From NCBI GenBank assembly GCA_050742535.1, contig JBOGIQ010000270.1, positions 1-8,435 of the forward strand: DNA of 8,435 nt, written 5' to 3'. The notes below the pieces were generated by a model. That model was not told the origin of the DNA, made no database searches, and saw only the letters and a list, made by a program, of their open reading frames with translations. This DNA comes from Gp6-AA40 sp050742535. GTDB lineage: Bacteria; Acidobacteriota; Vicinamibacteria; Vicinamibacterales; UBA2999. Each line of letters begins with the position of its first letter. The first letter of the stretch is position 1. The position numbers and the translations under genes were made by a program. Positions 1 to 6,137 of this stretch are shown piece after piece.

Positions 1-2
1 GC

Positions 3-584
3 GCCGCACCGGCCGCGCCGGCTGGGCCTTCGCGCCCGCGATACAAACCGGAGTTCCAGGCCAGGGTCAAGACGCTCGATGCGAACCAGGTGAAGGAGGA
101 TTCGATCCTTCGCTGCCAGCCGCCTGGCGTTCCACGCATCGGCCCGCCGGCGAAGATCGTCCAGACACGGCGTGAAGTGATCTTCTTTTACGACGACGTG
201 AACGGCGGCTTCTTCCGGATCATTCCAATCGACGGACGGCCGCGCCGCAAGGACCTGCCCCCCAGCTACCTGGGAGACGCGATCGGCCGCTGGGACGGCG
301 ACACGCTCGTTGTCGAAACGGTCAGCTTCAACGACGACACCTGGCTCACCGACGATGGGGCGTTCCACACGAAGGATCTGCGGGTCGTCGAACGGCTGCG
401 GCGTACCGGCGACTCCATCGAGTGGGCGGCCACGGCGCACGATCCCGCGGTGCTGAGCGAACCGTGGAGCCCGCCGTCGCGCACGCTGAAACTGACCGAT
501 CAGGAGCTCGAGGAATCGCCGCGCTGCGAGGACCGCAGCCTGGCGCACATGCAGGATCTAACGAATCACGATAATCCTAGATAG
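3..584 (+). CDS. GDTLVV-core exported-type protein, 5' end missing
   Basis: This frame is open from the window edge, so the start is outside; a GTG at 90 lies within the conserved part and is not a credible start. About 193 residues are visible. They begin with an Ala/Pro-rich stretch, followed by a C-Q-P-P-G-V-P-R motif (visible residues about 36-43) and the core IGRWDGDTLVVETVSFND (about 94-111). Then come W-L, 'LRVVERLRR' and a 'HDPAVLSEPW' motif. The same order of motifs is found in the proteins at 4258-5199 and 7817-8434, so the three are paralogues. The family is abundant in Acidobacteriota and some Proteobacteria and, as far as I know, has no assigned biochemical role. Members usually carry signal peptides, so this one is probably periplasmic, but its N-terminus cannot be seen. 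The gene is convergent with the NTF2-like gene, with only 10 bp between the stop codons. Confidence 0.85.
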   Translation, partial: AAPAAPAGPSRPRYKPEFQARVKTLDANQVKEDSILRCQPPGVPRIGPPAKIVQTRREVIFFYDDVNGGFFRIIPIDGRPRRKDLPPSYLGDAIGRWDGDTLVVETVSFNDDTWLTDDGAFHTKDLRVVERLRRTGDSIEWAATAHDPAVLSEPWSPPSRTLKLTDQELEESPRCEDRSLAHMQDLTNHDNPR

Positions 585-594
585 ATCGTACGAT
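585..594. repeat. 10-bp perfect palindrome between convergent stops
   Basis: ATCGTACGAT is self-complementary and exactly fills the gap between the TAG at 582-584 (+) and the stop codon ending at 595 (-). It has no loop and no T-run, so it is not a standard intrinsic terminator. It may be coincidence. Confidence 0.4.
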
Positions 595-1038
595 TTACTT
601 AACTCGCGTGCTTTGGCTCGCGACGCAGAGCCATTTACCGTCGCGGTTCACGAACACGTCCATGTAGCGGCTGACGATCTGCGTCGGCTTGCCCTGCACC
701 GGACCGGTCATCCGGTTGGTAAACCAGACGACGGCGGTATCGCCAAAGACCTTGATGGTGAACTCGTCGACGATCCACTCGTCGACCTGCTGATTGAACT
801 CCTTCACCATCTGCAGCTCGCGCTTCTTGTCGGCGCGGGTGCCGTCGCCGTAGGTGGCGATGAACTCCGGCGCCAGCACGCTGTCGATGAACGCCACGTT
901 GTTGGTCTGCAGCGCCTGGATCCAGTCGCGCTCGAGCTGCTCGAGAATCTGCTGGGCTGACTGCACGGGCCGCTGCGCCGGCAGTTCGACGGCGGCGCAG
1001 GCCAGGAGGACCGCACAAAGCGCTGACCGGACTCTCAT
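595..1038 (-). CDS. Secreted NTF2/SnoaL-like (DUF4440-type) protein
   Basis: This is a 147-residue protein. Residues 1-21 form a signal peptide (MRVRS, then a hydrophobic stretch, then a likely cut after L-P-A), so export is expected. The mature part has the order of a DUF4440/SnoaL-like cone fold: a helix with 'LERDWIQALQTNN' (about 35-47), 'IDSVLAPEFIATYGDG' (51-66), a central strand with 'GDTAVVWFTNRMTG' (99-112) and a C-terminal 'RYMDVFVNRDGKWLCVASQ' (124-142). The fold serves both enzymes and binding proteins, so no substrate can be named. I chose the ATG at 1038; a GTG one codon upstream (1041) is possible. The start lies 4 bases after the SDR stop and has no clear Shine-Dalgarno, which suggests translational coupling to the SDR. 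Confidence 0.82.
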   Translation of the reverse strand: MRVRSALCAVLLACAAVELPAQRPVQSAQQILEQLERDWIQALQTNNVAFIDSVLAPEFIATYGDGTRADKKRELQMVKEFNQQVDEWIVDEFTIKVFGDTAVVWFTNRMTGPVQGKPTQIVSRYMDVFVNRDGKWLCVASQSTRVK

Positions 1039-1042
1039 CACA

Positions 1043-2686
1043 TCACCAATCCGTGGATTTGTAATCCTTCAGAAACTGACCCCAGACGTGCACGCCGGTG
1101 TTGAACCCGCTGATGATCGGATCGACAATCCGCGCCGCGCCGTCGACGACGTCGAGCGGCGGATGGAAGCGCTGCTCGGACGTCTTGCGCGCGGCGATCT
1201 CCACAGGATCTTCGTCGGTGACCCAGCCGGTGTCCACGCTGTTCATGTGAATGCCGTCGTGATGGTAGTCGGCGGCCGCCGTCCGGGTCATCATGTTCAG
1301 CGCCGCCTTGGCCATGTTCGTATGCGGGTGCCGGGTGGTCTTGAAGTTGCGGTAGAACTGCCCTTCCACGGCCGACACGTTGACGACGTGCTTGTCGCGC
1401 TCCGGCGTCGCCAGCAGCAGCGGCTTGAGCCGGGCGTTGATGACGAACGGCGCGATGGCGTTGACCAGGTGCACTTCGAGCAGCTCCACGGACGGCACGT
1501 CCGAGAGCAGCAGCCGCCACGAGTTGCGCCCGCGCAGATCGACCTGCTGCAGATCCTGATCGAGGCGTCCTTCCGGAAACAGATCGTGCTGCGCCAGCAG
1601 CTCCTCGGGCAGCAGCGGGACCTGTGACAGCTGCGCCGCGTGCGTCAGCCCCGCAGAACGATTCGAACGATCCAAACGATCGGAACGATCCGAACGATCC
1701 CCCCCCTCCGGCAACATCGAATACCCGCGCAGGCCCTCGTAGGCTCCGATTAACCGGCGCACGTGCTCCGGCATCGACGCGAGCGCCGCCGTCTCCCCGT
1801 CCATCATGTGGCGGTAGAAATCCGGCGGCCGGCGTACCGTCTGGCACGCGTTATTGACGATGACGTCGAGGCGCGTACGGGTGGCGAGCAGCTCGCGGCA
1901 GAACGCCTCCACACTCGGCGTGTGCCGCAGATCGAGCCCGAAGATCTCGAGACGGTGTCCCCAGTCGGCAAAATCGGACTCGCGCGCATAGCGCTGAGCG
2001 GAGTCGCGGGGGAAGCGCGTGGTGACGATCACCTGCGCGCCCGAGCGCAGCAGCTTGAGCGCGGCCTGGTAGCCGATCTTCACCCGCCCGCCGGTGACCA
2101 GCGCGACACGTCCGCTGAGGTTCGCACGCTCCGTGCGCTTGCGGAAGTTGAAGGCGGCGCAGTCGGGACAGAGCTGATCGTAGAAGTGATGAATGACCCT
2201 GAATTTTTCCTTACACACGTAGCAGTGCTGCAGCGCTCTCGCAACGGCGGGTCCGCCTGCGTTGTCTTCGCTTGCTCCCGCCGTCGCTGAAGCTCCGGCG
2301 GGCAGGCCGGCGGAACCCGCCCCACGATCGGCAGGATCGACCGGTTCGTGAATGTCATCCGGCTCGAAGGATTCCGGCGGAAAGACGTTGGGGCTGTGGA
2401 AGACCGGCTTGCGGCGAAGCTCGCGGATGCCCGTGTCGAACCGCGCCTGCTCCGTCTCCTTCACGCGCGCGGCCTTGCGCTGCCTGGCGGTCGCCTTCGC
2501 CATGCGCCGCCGCTCGGCGCGATCGGGATGGTAGACGAGCGCGACGGCCTGGAGCAGCCTGGCGCGTTCTCGATCCGGAACGCCGGCCAGGACCGTGCGA
2601 TCGGCAGCTATCGCTTCAAGGAGCTCTGACGCGTCGCGCAGCCGTTCGGCAAGCGCTCGGCGATCGACCTCGGTCGGGACAACCAT
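1043..2686 (-). CDS. Large SDR oxidoreductase with Cys4 zinc-finger-like insert
   Basis: This 547-residue protein is about twice the size of a classical short-chain dehydrogenase. Residues 1-80 are helical and rich in Arg/Ala. A low-complexity Gly/Ala linker (about 120-147) precedes a Cys4 knuckle pair, C155-x2-C158 and C173-x2-C176, which probably binds zinc. The Rossmann part starts near 191 with 'RVALVTGGRVKIG' (193-205). It continues with D252 after strand 3 and 'VIVNNACQT' (275-283, the NNAG position), then S438 in 'VVNVSAVEGQF' and K460 in 'HTNMAKAALNMM'. 'MNSVDTGWVT' (481-490) matches the post-catalytic nucleotide loop. The Tyr of Y-x3-K is a Thr (T456). I recall the same HTNMAK motif in plant and protist relatives, so this is a family trait and not decay. 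A 9-bp DNA repeat encodes the tract DRSDRSDRLDRSNRS at 330-344. The ATG at 2686 follows GAAGAAGTGAG. It lies downstream of the transglycosylase gene on the same strand. The NAD(P)(H) substrate is unknown. Confidence 0.88.
   Translation of the reverse strand: MVVPTEVDRRALAERLRDASELLEAIAADRTVLAGVPDRERARLLQAVALVYHPDRAERRRMAKATARQRKAARVKETEQARFDTGIRELRRKPVFHSPNVFPPESFEPDDIHEPVDPADRGAGSAGLPAGASATAGASEDNAGGPAVARALQHCYVCKEKFRVIHHFYDQLCPDCAAFNFRKRTERANLSGRVALVTGGRVKIGYQAALKLLRSGAQVIVTTRFPRDSAQRYARESDFADWGHRLEIFGLDLRHTPSVEAFCRELLATRTRLDVIVNNACQTVRRPPDFYRHMMDGETAALASMPEHVRRLIGAYEGLRGYSMLPEGGDRSDRSDRLDRSNRSAGLTHAAQLSQVPLLPEELLAQHDLFPEGRLDQDLQQVDLRGRNSWRLLLSDVPSVELLEVHLVNAIAPFVINARLKPLLLATPERDKHVVNVSAVEGQFYRNFKTTRHPHTNMAKAALNMMTRTAAADYHHDGIHMNSVDTGWVTDEDPVEIAARKTSEQRFHPPLDVVDGAARIVDPIISGFNTGVHVWGQFLKDYKSTDW
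1656..1700. repeat. Five 9-bp units (GAACGATCC type) inside the SDR gene
   Basis: Units at 1656-1664, 1665-1673, 1674-1682, 1683-1691 and 1692-1700 read GAACGATTC, GAACGATCC, AAACGATCG, GAACGATCC and GAACGATCC. The 9-bp period keeps the SDR frame on the minus strand and encodes D-R-S triplets in the region between the NNAC motif and the catalytic Ser. It is probably a surface-loop expansion. Confidence 0.85.
2277..2302 (-). repeat. REP-like palindrome (element E) in the SDR linker
   Basis: Arms CCCGCCG (2277-2283) and CGGCGGG (2296-2302) are perfectly complementary. Inside them GCTGAAGC (2286-2293) forms a small apical stem, with two mismatched pairs between the stems. The minus strand shows the CTTCAG apex shared with the palindromes at 5614, 7185, 7405 and 7634. 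The element falls in the codons for the Gly/Ala-rich linker of the SDR (residues about 129-137), just before the Cys4 knuckles. Confidence 0.55.
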
Positions 2687-2693
2687 CTCACTT

Positions 2694-2729
2694 CTTCGCG
2701 ATCTTTGCGACCTTCGCGGTCTTCGTGGT
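2694..2729. repeat. Four 9-bp units (CTTCGCGAT type) in the SDR leader
   Basis: Units CTTCGCGAT, CTTTGCGAC, CTTCGCGGT and CTTCGTGGT lie end to end at 2694-2729. They take up most of the 55-bp gap between the transglycosylase stop (2742) and the SDR start (2686). Read on the minus strand this is an ACGAAG/GCGAAG-type array, a kind of microrepeat I associate with acidobacterial intergenic DNA. Its edge next to the SDR includes the purine-rich GAAGAAGTGAG before the ATG. Confidence 0.75.
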
Positions 2730-2741
2730 TAAGACAGGACT

Positions 2742-4220
2742 TCAGCAGGTGGAACGCTCGGAATCGGGGTCCTGACCGCACGACAGACGCGTCAGGTTTT
2801 CCTGAACGCGCCTGAGGAGCGCCCGATCGAACAGGCTCCGCACGCTCTGGTCGGCACGGAAGTCGGCCAGAATCTCGCGCTGGCCGCTCGATTCGGCGTA
2901 GTCGATCACGAAATCGAGCACCGTCGACATGACAGTGCCTTCTTCCGACTTCGTCTCGCGGAACCGTTTTTCGAAGCCACGCAGCGTCGGCGTCAGCGTT
3001 CCGTCATCCCATCGCTCGGGTGCGGCATCGAGGCTGAGAAAGTCGGCCAGCGCATCCGTGAATTTCGCATTCGCCGGGCGGTGCCAGAAGGACACATCGG
3101 GCCCGAGAGCGCGGATATAGGTCGGCAGATACAGATCGGCGTGCGCCGGCACACGCTTGAGCAGTGCCGGATTGAAGCGGCGAATCTCGTCGGCGGACAG
3201 CCGCGTCTGCCGGACGATGTCCGTCAGCGTCATCGCCCGAGGCAGGCGCATGGCGTAGATCGTGTCCTGGGGCGTGGCGGCGATCAGCTCCCGAACCGTG
3301 GCCATGTTGCCAAACACCATCTCGGCGTAGAGGTACGACCGCGGGCCGTAGGTGCGATACAGATCGCGGAAGCCGTAGAGGTCAATGGCCCGGAGGTCGC
3401 GCGCGAAGCGCGACCCGAGCAGATACTGATCGCGCGTCGTGGTCCCACCAAGACGCTCGCCGTTGATGAGCACGCGGCCAACGTTCACGCCGCCGCTGTG
3501 ATGATCCGAGAGCGCCGGAATGAACGAGCCGTACTTCGTGGCCAGGATCGTCAGATACGCCGCGCAGTACGGCGCCTGCGTCGTCTGGTTCTTGATCTCG
3601 AGCACGGCCGGGGACAAGCGATCGAGCTGTTTCCAGTTTGCCGGCAGCCACTGACAGAACCCGGTTGCGCGCGCCTCGGATCGACGGTCGCCGACGAGGC
3701 CCGACTCGATGATCGCCTGCGCCAGTCCAAGCTCGCCGGGAACGCCGAAGCGTTCGTAGATGGCCCCCCAGTCCTTCAGGAACGGTCCGTAGCGGCGGAC
3801 GTTCGGCAGCAGGAAATCACCACGCGTCGGGTTGTGGAGCACCGGCCCGACCACGGGCTCGAGCCATTCGGCCATGCGCGCGCGGCGGTCGTCGAGATTG
3901 GACGGCAGCGCCTCGCCGGTTTCGATGGCCGCGGCAAGCGCGGGATCCCGCCACGCCGACTCGTCCGTCCAGTCGCCACGGGACGGAAACACCGCGAGCA
4001 GCCGCCCGTCGGTCGCGCCGCCGAAGGCTATCGAACCATCGGGAATGGTGAAGATCTGCCGCCAGAACTGATATCCGGGCCGGTAGTTTTCGAGCGCCAG
4101 AACATCCGCTTCCAGGCGCGAAGGCGTGCCCCGCTCCTGTGCCAGAACCGATCGCCCGGCGGCATACATCACCGCGGCGCACACGATCCCCGCACATGCA
4201 CGAATGGCCGCCTGTTTCAT
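2742..4220 (-). CDS. Secreted lytic murein transglycosylase with SLT and LysM domains
   Basis: This is a 492-residue protein that probably cleaves the MurNAc-GlcNAc bond of peptidoglycan in the periplasm. Residues 1-27 form a signal peptide (MKQAAIRACAG, with a likely cut after S-V-L-A). The SLT catalytic domain covers about 145-310. The catalytic Glu is E172 in 'AQAIIESGLVGDRRSEARATG', followed by 'GFCQWLPANW' (187-196, the GLMQLMP position), 'APYCAAYLTILATKYG' and the late 'YGPRSYLYAEMVFGNM'. A LysM-like module follows at about 321-369 ('MTLTDIVRQTRLSADEIRRFNP ... LYLPTYI'). A helical C-terminal region of about 110 residues is not recognised. The overall plan recalls MltD, but I do not assign that symbol. 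The ATG at 4220 was preferred because the frame upstream to 4502 runs through the divergent gene at 4258 and only this Met starts a signal peptide. It is probably first in the unit with the SDR and NTF2-like genes. Confidence 0.9.
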   Translation of the reverse strand: MKQAAIRACAGIVCAAVMYAAGRSVLAQERGTPSRLEADVLALENYRPGYQFWRQIFTIPDGSIAFGGATDGRLLAVFPSRGDWTDESAWRDPALAAAIETGEALPSNLDDRRARMAEWLEPVVGPVLHNPTRGDFLLPNVRRYGPFLKDWGAIYERFGVPGELGLAQAIIESGLVGDRRSEARATGFCQWLPANWKQLDRLSPAVLEIKNQTTQAPYCAAYLTILATKYGSFIPALSDHHSGGVNVGRVLINGERLGGTTTRDQYLLGSRFARDLRAIDLYGFRDLYRTYGPRSYLYAEMVFGNMATVRELIAATPQDTIYAMRLPRAMTLTDIVRQTRLSADEIRRFNPALLKRVPAHADLYLPTYIRALGPDVSFWHRPANAKFTDALADFLSLDAAPERWDDGTLTPTLRGFEKRFRETKSEEGTVMSTVLDFVIDYAESSGQREILADFRADQSVRSLFDRALLRRVQENLTRLSCGQDPDSERSTC

Positions 4221-4257
4221 GTGTGAACAGTCTACGCGAGGTGTATCCTTCCCGCCC
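4221..4257. promoter_or_regulatory. 37-bp divergent intergenic region, probable back-to-back promoters
   Basis: The transglycosylase (-) and a GDTLVV gene (+) start 37 bp apart. TATCCT at 4244-4249 (+) and TAGACT, read on the minus strand at 4234-4229, are plausible -10 hexamers. Each ends within about 9 bp of its ATG, so both mRNAs would be leaderless or nearly so, which fits the lack of a Shine-Dalgarno before either start. No convincing -35 pair is visible, and -35 elements would fall in the opposite gene. Confidence 0.3.
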
Positions 4258-5199
4258 ATGAAACTCACGTCCATCGTCGCCACGGCCGTACTACTTATCG
4301 GAACGGCGCTGCTCGTGAACACTGTTCGCGCGGAGGATGCCGCGGAGGCCCGCCAGCGGATGATCGAGCTCGGAAGGGCGCACAAGACCGCGGAATCGCT
4401 GTATCTCGCGATGAAGGAGCGTGCGCACGGCGGCCGGCGTCTGGCGCCCTCGTCGATGCCCGACTGGTCGGGTGTGTATACGCGCGCCCGCGGCGGAATC
4501 ACCTTTGACCCGGATCAGCAGCGCGGCGCCCCGCCAACGGCGAAGCTGACGCCGGAATTTCAGCGGAAGCTGGCCGCACGTATCGAGATGGCCAACAAGG
4601 GAATCGAGTGGGATCCGATCTCGACCTGCTCCCCTCCGGGCCACCCGCGCTGGCTGACCGAGCCGTTCCTCCGCGACTTCGTCGTCACACCGGATCAGAC
4701 CTATCTGATCAACGAGATGGTGAACGATATCCGCCGTGTCTACACCGACGGTCGCGGTCACATCGCGGAGGAGGATCGGCTTCCGCTCTATAACGGTGAT
4801 TCCATCGGCTTCTGGGATGGCGACAGGCTGGTCGTTCACACCAATCAGCTGCAGGCGGGAATCTATCAGCGCCGGAATCCGGACTATACCGACCAGGTGG
4901 AGACCGTCGAGATCTGGCAGAAAGTGAACCCGAAGCTGATCGAGGTCGACGTGTGGGTTTACGATCCGCCTGCCCTGGTCGAGCCGTGGTACACGAAGCA
5001 GTCGTACGCGAAGCTCGACGATCAGAACAAGACGCTGCGGATCCGCTACTGGCACTGCGGAGAGAATCAGAACAACGCCGTCGTCGAGACCGACGGCGGC
5101 GGCACGCAGTTCCGGGACTTTACGTTTGATGGGCAGGGATTGGGGACCGGGGATCAGGGATCAGGGGCGGGGGATCAGGGATCGGGAGGAAAACAGTGA
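4258..5199 (+). CDS. GDTLVV-core exported protein, repeat-derived C-terminal tail
   Basis: This is a 313-residue protein. Residues 1-25 are a signal peptide (MKLTS, hydrophobic core, cut near V-R-A), so it is probably periplasmic. A helical segment follows, then 'MPDWSGVYTR' (67-76), the 'CSPPGHPRW' motif (124-132), 'DSIGFWDGDRLVVHT' (181-195) and 'YDPPALVEPW' (235-244), and finally 'YWHCGENQNN'. It is a diverged paralogue of the proteins at 3-584 and 7817-8434: the core has Arg where they have Thr (GDRLVV). No biochemical role is known to me. The last ~19 residues (GLGTGDQGSGAGDQGSGGKQ) are encoded by GGGATCA repeats and are probably not part of the fold. The stop overlaps the start of the next gene (GTGA), indicating a two-gene operon. 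The ATG lacks a clear Shine-Dalgarno but directly begins the signal peptide. Confidence 0.87.
   Translation: MKLTSIVATAVLLIGTALLVNTVRAEDAAEARQRMIELGRAHKTAESLYLAMKERAHGGRRLAPSSMPDWSGVYTRARGGITFDPDQQRGAPPTAKLTPEFQRKLAARIEMANKGIEWDPISTCSPPGHPRWLTEPFLRDFVVTPDQTYLINEMVNDIRRVYTDGRGHIAEEDRLPLYNGDSIGFWDGDRLVVHTNQLQAGIYQRRNPDYTDQVETVEIWQKVNPKLIEVDVWVYDPPALVEPWYTKQSYAKLDDQNKTLRIRYWHCGENQNNAVVETDGGGTQFRDFTFDGQGLGTGDQGSGAGDQGSGGKQ
5142..5186 (+). repeat. GGGATCA-type tandem repeat at the 3' end of a gene
   Basis: GGGGATCAGGGATC occurs at 5149-5162 and again at 5170-5183, a 21-bp spacing that keeps frame, with looser G-rich copies before and after. It encodes the heptad-like T-G-D-Q-G-S-G / A-G-D-Q-G-S-G tail of the upstream protein and runs directly into the ribosome binding site of the DUF6152-type gene. 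Confidence 0.8.
5185..5190 (+). promoter_or_regulatory. Ribosome binding site of the DUF6152-type gene
   Basis: GGAGGA at 5185-5190 lies 5 bases before the GTG at 5196. It is the best Shine-Dalgarno in the window and decides this GTG start. It lies inside the last codons of the upstream gene, at the edge of the GGGATCA repeat. Confidence 0.75.
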
Positions 5200-5597
5200 T
5201 TCGACACGTTCATGTCCTTCATGGTTCGACCGTCGTGGCGCTGCTTCTGATGGCTGCCAGCAGCGCGTGGGGTCACCATTCCGCAACGATGTTCGAGCAG
5301 ACGAAGACGATCACGGTCGAGGGCGTGGTCAAGGAGTTCCAGTGGACGAACCCGCATTCGTGGCTGCTCGTCGACGTGACGGACAAGAACGGCAAGGTCA
5401 CGACTTGGGGATTCGAAGCTGAGGGGCCGAGCACGCTGCAGCGCGCCGGAATCCGTCCGAGCGAATTCAAGGCCGGGACCCGCGTCACGATGACGGGCCG
5501 GCCGATGAAGGATGGCCGGCCAGCGGCCATCTGGGTGCTCGCGGTGCGCGGCGATGGAAAGAAATTCGATCCGCGCGAAGGGTTCCAGGTGAAGTAG
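5196..5597 (+). CDS. DUF6152-type small exported protein
   Basis: This is a 133-residue protein starting at GTG 5196 behind GGAGGA. Residues 1-26 form a signal peptide with the cut near S-A-W-G, leaving a mature N-terminus H-H-S-A-T-M-F. The H-H-S start, 'ITVEGVVKEFQWTNPHSWLLVDVTD' (38-62), 'TTWGFEAEGPSTLQRAGI' and 'GTRVTMTGRPMKDG' are the marks of the DUF6152 family as I recall it. These are small periplasmic beta-rich, OB-like proteins of unknown role. DUF6152 genes are often beside GDTLVV-core genes, as here, where the two overlap by four bases. I infer that the two products work in the same compartment and perhaps together, but nothing in the sequence shows the ligand. The gene converges on the small gene at 5622-6122. 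Confidence 0.88.
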   Translation: MIRHVHVLHGSTVVALLLMAASSAWGHHSATMFEQTKTITVEGVVKEFQWTNPHSWLLVDVTDKNGKVTTWGFEAEGPSTLQRAGIRPSEFKAGTRVTMTGRPMKDGRPAAIWVLAVRGDGKKFDPREGFQVK

Positions 5598-5613
5598 GAG
5601 CGGTAGACGTAGT

Positions 5614-5631
5614 GTCCGCCTTCAGGCGGAC
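5614..5631 (+). repeat. REP-like palindrome (element A) between convergent genes
   Basis: GTCCGCCTTCAGGCGGAC is a perfect 8+8 inverted repeat around TC, preceded by GTAGT (5609-5613). It lies between the DUF6152-type stop (5597) and the 3' end of the minus-strand gene, and it contains that gene's TGA (5622-5624). There is no T-run, so it is not a classical intrinsic terminator, but a hairpin at convergent 3' ends could stabilise or end both mRNAs. Confidence 0.75.
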
Positions 5632-6122
5632 CCCACAGAGACTGAACTTCCCAGCGCCTCCCCAAATCTCGCCACGACATCGGCGCCGAGCGCTCGCGAG
5701 ATATACATCGGATCATCACCGACGAACGCGTCGTACCACTGGAGCAGGACGACGCCGTCGAGATACACGTGACAGTGCGTACAGAAAAACCCGGCCGGGT
5801 TCTGTTCGAGGAACGCCGCCAGGCTCTCCATCGTTTCGGCAGTGAGCGGGACGTGGTAGCAGTCCGGCCGCGGCCAGATGACTCCGATTGCTATTTGCGC
5901 CTGCGCGGGAACGGACACACTCTGGAGGTACTGCCTGACGTGCGGCTCGGCGGTGTCTTCGAAGTACACGACAGATCCCGACGGCATAAGCGACAGCAGC
6001 GCACGAACAAAGCGTTCGACATCCTTCGTCGCGCTGACGCACCAAGGCTCCGCGTCCATCAGCTGGATTCCAGCCCGCTCCTCTTTCGGGACGGCGCCGA
6101 ACAGCCGTGCGAGAAATCCCAT
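5622..6122 (-). CDS. Unknown 166-residue cytoplasmic protein
   Basis: I do not recognise this family. The protein has no signal peptide or membrane segment. It shows a 'VVYFEDTAEPHVRQYL' segment (51-66), a 'IGVIWPRPDCYHVPLT' segment (79-94) and 'GFFCTHCHVYLDGVVLLQWYDAF' (111-133), which contains a C-x2-C pair (C114, C117). It ends with 'DDPMYISRALG', a pattern typical of a folded globular protein. The C-x2-C could be redox-active or half a metal site. Coding is supported by well-behaved composition and by tight packing: it starts 15 bp after the stop of the gene at 6138-6479. The ATG at 6122 has only a weak purine stretch before it (GAG). The last residues (S-A) and the stop codon lie inside palindrome A, so its natural C-terminus may have been replaced by repeat sequence. 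Confidence 0.72.
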   Translation of the reverse strand: MGFLARLFGAVPKEERAGIQLMDAEPWCVSATKDVERFVRALLSLMPSGSVVYFEDTAEPHVRQYLQSVSVPAQAQIAIGVIWPRPDCYHVPLTAETMESLAAFLEQNPAGFFCTHCHVYLDGVVLLQWYDAFVGDDPMYISRALGADVVARFGEALGSSVSVGSA

Positions 6123-6137
6123 CTGCTCGATTGTCCC

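Noticed and set aside
266..484. Minus-strand frame encoding a peptide (STTSVSPSQRP) also seen antisense to the gene at 7817-8434
   Set aside because: The shared peptide is only the antisense reading of the conserved GRW[DE]GDTLVV codons in the two paralogues.
854..1627. Plus-strand open frame of 257 codons
   Set aside because: It is antisense to the SDR and NTF2-like genes, both with clear family features.
1656..1700. Possible CRISPR-like array
   Set aside because: The units are contiguous 9-mers without spacers and are read in frame as part of the SDR.
3771..3784. Possible further CTTCAG palindrome
   Set aside because: Only about 4 bp pair around the apex, and the codons belong to the conserved F-L-K-D-W segment of the transglycosylase, so it is chance.
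3081..4226. Long plus-strand open frame of 381 codons
   Set aside because: It is antisense to the lytic transglycosylase, which has a signal peptide, catalytic Glu and LysM module. The plus-strand translation has no recognisable motif and is a by-product of high GC.
4221..4502. N-terminal extension of the transglycosylase to an ATG at 4502
   Set aside because: It would overlap 245 bp of the divergent GDTLVV gene and would bury the signal peptide that begins at 4220.
4291..5055. Minus-strand open frame of 254 codons
   Set aside because: It is antisense to the GDTLVV gene at 4258-5199 and shows no motifs.
5614..5631. Element A as a standard intrinsic terminator
   Set aside because: The stem is strong but there is no U-run on either side in either direction.
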